From NCBI GenBank assembly GCA_034698045.1, contig JAQGAU010001097.1, positions 1 to 21,453 of the forward strand: DNA of 21,453 nt. Reading direction: 5' to 3'. Positions within the stretch are counted from its first letter, which is position 1. Each line of letters starts with the position of its first letter. The notes below the pieces were generated by a model. That model was not told the origin of the DNA. It did no database searches and worked only from the letters and a program-made list of their open reading frames with translations. Made by a program: the position numbers and the translations under genes. Of the stretch, positions 18,569 through 21,453 are shown in pieces. Origin of the DNA: Paramacrobiotus richtersi (Eukaryota; Tardigrada; Eutardigrada; Parachela; Macrobiotidae).

Positions 18569-19010
18569 TATTCACGAAGAGCATCATTCATCCGCTTCAC
18601 TGCTGGTATGCATGCTGCTGCATGTTTACGACACAGCCACTCCCGTCGTGATGCTGCTCTACGGACCCAGATGCTGCACTCTAGCCGGGATCAGCAACAT
18701 TTTCCAACGAGGTAAACTGCAGCATCACAGCTTGTCACTTTCCGATCGATAATGTGGTTGATTATCACCGATGTGCTGTGCGGCTTCCTTATTCTAACCG
18801 TGGAAATGGGGAATGAATCATACCTGTATGAACCATCATCATACCGGGTAACCGAAGACTTCCGCCGCATCCCCAAGTACGTACAGAACATGATGCACAC
18901 TTCCCGTCAACCACACCGCAGCGGCCCACAAGATGCAGAAGAAACAATCTGGATTACAGCTACCAAGAAACTGTTGTATGTTGCGTACTGTCTAAACGCC
19001 GCACGGCTTT
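18569..19010 (+). pseudogene. Array member 7 (subfamily A), truncated pseudogene
   Basis: Exon 2 sequence like member 6 begins at 18569: IHEEHHSSASLLVCMLLHVY, then YGPRCCTLAG and an FQRGKL loop. A net frame change near 18715-18735 gives a stop (TAA 18750-18752) in the first frame. The family frame continues as LIITDVLCGFLILT, GNES, YRVTEDFRRIPKYVQNMM, EETIWITATKKLLY and CLNAARL, then stops at about 19010. Homology ends there: segments 4 (most), 5 and 6 and the tail are absent. Exon 1, the intron and the promoter 13-mer are also absent; upstream module sequence is joined directly to the exon 2 start, with ATTCACG repeated at 18562-18568 and 18570-18576. A functional product is very unlikely. 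Confidence 0.85.
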
Positions 19011-19541
19011 AACTGACAATCGTGAATCTTGTCACCGACATGCATACAGCATGTCAGGGGAGAAACCACAGAACAAACACATGAGCCATGAAAGGCCGCA
19101 GGTCTTTAATGGCGAATATCACACAGCCTGGCATGTGCCACATACAGCACATGCCACAACGAGAAAACCCGCATCTAATGCGGTGAGAAGAGCCAAAAGC
19201 CACCGACTGACGAGCTGCACGCAATGCAGACTCGTATATATACGAAACAGCGTGCTCTGCATGCAATCCATGCAGAGCATACGACACACCTCCAGCCTAA
19301 GCGCAGACACAGGCGCAGAGAGAACACACACAGCGCAGACAGACAACACAGACACCGCTATGAGCAACAGCGTATACCGCTGTCACAATCTTACGGACAT
19401 GAGCTGACAACAACTGAACTGATAGATGCAGCATCAGTGAGATTCACGACACTTTCTAACAAATTGTCTCCAACATGTTCTTCTAAAAGGGTTAACAAGC
19501 GATACTACTAATTTCGGAGATGTAAGGTCAACTCTGAGTTT
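19011..19541. other. Hairpin-rich non-coding segment after member 7
   Basis: No gene-like frame is supported, although several frames of 77-118 codons are open on both strands because the tract is composed of inverted repeats. The hairpin array at 19037-19383 dominates. GCGCAGA occurs three times directly repeated between about 19300 and 19340. Confidence 0.5.
19037..19383. repeat. Array of seven consecutive hairpins
   Basis: Successive inverted repeats, each with a short loop, are: GACATGC 19037-19043 with 19049-19055; 19086-19097 with 19101-19112 (12 pairs, two imperfect); TGGCATGTGC 19129-19138 with 19147-19156; CCGCAT 19169-19174 with 19178-19183; ACGAGCTGCA 19210-19219 with 19225-19235 (one bulge); TGCTCTGCATG 19253-19263 with 19269-19279; ACAGCG 19367-19372 with 19378-19383. 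Loops are 3 to 8 bases. A 14-base palindrome, TCGTATATATACGA, lies at 19232-19245. Stem sequences differ from one another, so this is not a simple tandem repeat. It could be a structured RNA, a mobile-element terminus or an accumulation of fold-backs. Confidence 0.7.
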
Positions 19542-19676
19542 ATGGTGTACAAAAACAAATTTGAACTATGCGTTGACGATATCGAACGGTTTGTACCGTA
19601 CTTTTCTATCGCGGATGATTTTTATTTACTTCGGATTAGAATTGGGAACAACAGATACAAATTCTGTATACGGTAA
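19542..19676 (+). other. Small open frame, possible exon remnant
   Basis: ATG at 19542 opens 44 codons ending TAA at 19674-19676; the frame is open upstream to 19512. The peptide, starting MVYKNKFELCVDDIERFVPY and ending RYKFCIR, has a balanced protein-like composition but no motif I recognise. It may be a gene or transposon remnant or chance. Confidence 0.2.
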
Positions 19677-19732
19677 TAAAACACTGAAAAAATACAACCA
19701 CAATGACTCAAGGGCGAGTCTAGCCTAAAAAA

Positions 19733-19851
19733 GCTGCTGGGCACACTTTGTGCCCAGCGGCACCAGTCGGCCGAAACCTGTGCCCAGCGGCACATTGCAA
19801 TTCAGTTTGGTGCCCAGCGGCACGTCGGCCAAAAAATGTGCCACTGGGCAC
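19733..19851. repeat. GTGCCCAGCGGCAC repeat cluster, left
   Basis: The 14-mer GTGCCCAGCGGCAC occurs at 19750-19763, 19780-19793 and 19810-19823, and an inverted near-copy GTGCCACTGGGCAC at 19838-19851. The unit is itself an inverted repeat (GTGCC/GGCAC around CAGC). A 13-base-arm hairpin with one mismatch and a 3-base loop lies at 19733-19761. Related units recur at 21341-21432. Confidence 0.85.
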
Positions 19852-19853
19852 AC

Positions 19854-19926
19854 TTAAAAATTGTGAATTTGTTCGTGTGGAATTGTGAAATTAAAAATTG
19901 TGAATTTGTTTGTGTGAAATTGTGAA
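19854..19926. repeat. 37-bp tandem duplication
   Basis: A unit beginning TTAAAAATTGTGAATTTGTT is present at 19854-19890 and again at 19891-19926 with few differences; a partial third copy (TTGTTC) follows. Confidence 0.75.
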
Positions 19927-20082
19927 TTTGTTCAGTATTTTTTTATTGATTAAGTCTCAGATGTCTCGTGCTTCCAGATTTGTACAGAGGTTGCAACTGC
20001 ACCTGTAAATAAAATAATTAAATGGTTGTAGCTGGTAATGCGCATTTTCGTTACTTTGCTACAGAAATAACAACATATAATA

Positions 20083-21038
20083 ACGGGTGACGCTCAGTTT
20101 TTGACCGAAGATTCGGTGTTTGATATCTCCAGAATGGTTCAGCGCATACAATCTCACGATCGCTCATTTTGAAGGGCAGCTCTTCCTCTTTAAAAACAGT
20201 GTTATGATAATTTGGTTATCGAGCAAACTTGACCTCTGAAACCAGCCTTGGCTAAACCTGGTACATCTTCCCAGTGTCCCGTGCTGCGGAAATTAAAAGT
20301 CAGCGGCCTCTGATGAGCTGCAGAACAAAATTATCGCTTTTGAGTGATTATGACGAGGACACATTGGCGGTTCGTTTTGTCTAAACCTTATGGGTCGATT
20401 CTGGAACAGGAAATTAAGAACGAACTAAAACCTTTAGTACTTTACCAGTAAATTATTAGTTTTATCATTAAATTATTCATATGTCCACGGAAGATTTGTT
20501 GTTGCTATTGTGTGAATGATGGGAAAAGGCTGCTTTTCCTCTGTTTGACAAGAGTAGTTGTAGTATCTAAAAAAATTTAAAACAGCTCGGCGTGATGATA
20601 ACCGACTCTATGCCATTAAGGTCACCAGTCACTTCTGGGCTCGTCATGAGAATTCAGAACTGACTGACCTCATTTCTTCAGCAAGGTGTTTTTGCTACCT
20701 TGAACCGTAGGCCGAGATTTTTATCTACTTTGTGAAGGAAAGAACGCTCTTTCGAATAGTGTCTCTCTACTAATTTATCCCTGGTCCGAGAGCGCCTGAC
20801 GCACCAAACTTGCAAAAAGCGAATTTTTCGAATTTCTTTCTCAGGACAGCATCTAATTTTGGTCGATTTCCGCAAAAATGATTTCCACAGCGGCTTTGCG
20901 TTTCAGAACAGACTTGTTATAATGAAACTGTAGTTTGATAGTCTGGTTACACAGCAACATTTGAACGGCGGCATTCTCATTTCGGGGATGGCAGCTACGG
21001 AGGCTCAAAGACACGGTCAAATATTGAGCGTCACCCGT
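20083..21038. repeat. Inverted pair of ACGGGTGACGCTCA
   Basis: ACGGGTGACGCTCA at 20083-20096 is matched by its exact reverse complement at 21025-21038. Similarity extends to roughly 38 bases (ACAAC.TA upstream, TTTGACCG downstream), and in one frame both copies read TGDAQ followed by LT. This suggests two oppositely oriented copies of one repeat. Confidence 0.6.
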
Positions 21039-21340
21039 AATGTACGTTGTAGTGCGGTCGGTAATGATGACTGGACGGACAAGTGCGCTTGAAATGGAAA
21101 ACTGTTCAATTGTCAATCTCTGTAATCAAAAAAATTATTTTCTAATTGGACGCGATAGTAAACTCCGGCGTAAAAAAATCTGACAGCCCAGCATGTCAAG
21201 ATTTGACTGACGAATAATTCAGACGAACAAATTGCATTATTTAGTATTACTTCGTACAAAAATAAGGACATAACGTCACGATTTCCAATGTGAACCACTT
21301 GGCCTGCACATTCCGACGATTAAAAATAAAAAATGAAAAA

Positions 21341-21432
21341 ATGCCCAACGGCACGCCATGTTTGCCACTTTTTTTAAAAGTGCCCAGCGGCACGGTCTAA
21401 AAATTTTCGCAAAAATCCGTGCCCAGCGGCAC
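21341..21432. repeat. GTGCCCAGCGGCAC repeat cluster, right
   Basis: ATGCCCAACGGCAC at 21341-21354, GTGCCCAGCGGCAC at 21380-21393 and 21419-21432. The last is the heart of a perfect hairpin with 12-base arms, AAAATCCGTGCC (21412-21423) and GGCACGGATTTT (21428-21439), around CAGC. The cluster continues towards the window end. Confidence 0.85.
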
Positions 21433-21453
21433 GGATTTTCGAGAAAAGGCCTG

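Larger units (their letters stand above)
19852..21340. other. AT-rich segment between the two repeat clusters
   Basis: No gene is supported on either strand. It contains the 37-base tandem duplication at 19854-19926 and the inverted 14-mer pair at 20083 and 21025. Minus-strand frames at 20678-20875 and 20853-21116 are short and without recognisable domains. The segment could be the interior of a roughly 1.7-kb repeat element bounded by the 14-mer clusters. Confidence 0.45.

Noticed and set aside
19037..19383. CRISPR-like array
   Set aside because: Stems are all different and there are no constant direct repeats with unique spacers; the context is eukaryotic.
19051..19407. 118-codon open frame in the hairpin array
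   Set aside because: Open frames occur on both strands here because of inverted repeats; composition is T/H/R/Q-rich with no motif.

Overview
The window is nuclear DNA of a eukaryote, most likely an invertebrate animal. Genes have short GT-AG introns, spacers are long, and there are decayed fragments of non-LTR retrotransposons and a split protein-kinase pseudogene. I cannot name the species. No bacterial-type operons, ribosome binding sites, tRNA or rRNA genes were seen.

The main content is a head-to-tail array, all on the + strand, of seven members of one multi-pass membrane-protein family that I do not recognise. The members begin near 3047, 5958, 8122, 10694, 12971, 15615 and 18569, one every 2.2 to 3.0 kb. 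Six have the same design. Exon 1 is 85 or 88 bp and encodes an N-terminal hydrophobic segment. A phase-1 intron of 85 to 283 bp follows, always splitting a leucine codon. A single large exon 2 then encodes five more hydrophobic segments. The proteins are 253 to 299 residues. Shared signatures are a basic or Cys-rich loop after segment 2, a glycosylation sequon and a DFR..P motif in the loop after segment 3, and DMFGKG before segment 5. Members fall into subfamily A (3, 4, 6, 7), subfamily B (2, 5) and a divergent member 1. Member 4 is C-terminally frameshifted and member 7 is a pseudogene.

Flanks are duplicated with the genes. The A members share several hundred bases of upstream sequence. 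Five promoters (members 2 to 6) carry a related 13-mer, GCGCTACTCTAAT or GCGCTATTCGAAT, 50 to 72 bases before the ATG.

Other regions: 1-1265 has no recognised gene. 1266-1916 on the minus strand is a protein-kinase pseudogene with a nonsense codon in its glycine loop. 2389-2537 holds two fold-back structures. 4507-5847 on the minus strand has two coding-like open frames of unknown identity. 9350-9909 is a broken C-terminal piece of a retroelement polyprotein. 14602-14691 contains a perfect 54-bp palindrome. 17526-18359 is a 5'-truncated non-LTR retrotransposon on the minus strand, inserted in the upstream module of member 7. 19037-19383 is a run of seven hairpins. From 19733 to the window end there are clusters of a GTGCCCAGCGGCAC repeat.

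Taken together this looks like a young, actively duplicating and decaying array of lineage-specific membrane proteins embedded in repeats. Function is unknown; the predicted topology suits a plasma-membrane or secretory-pathway protein.
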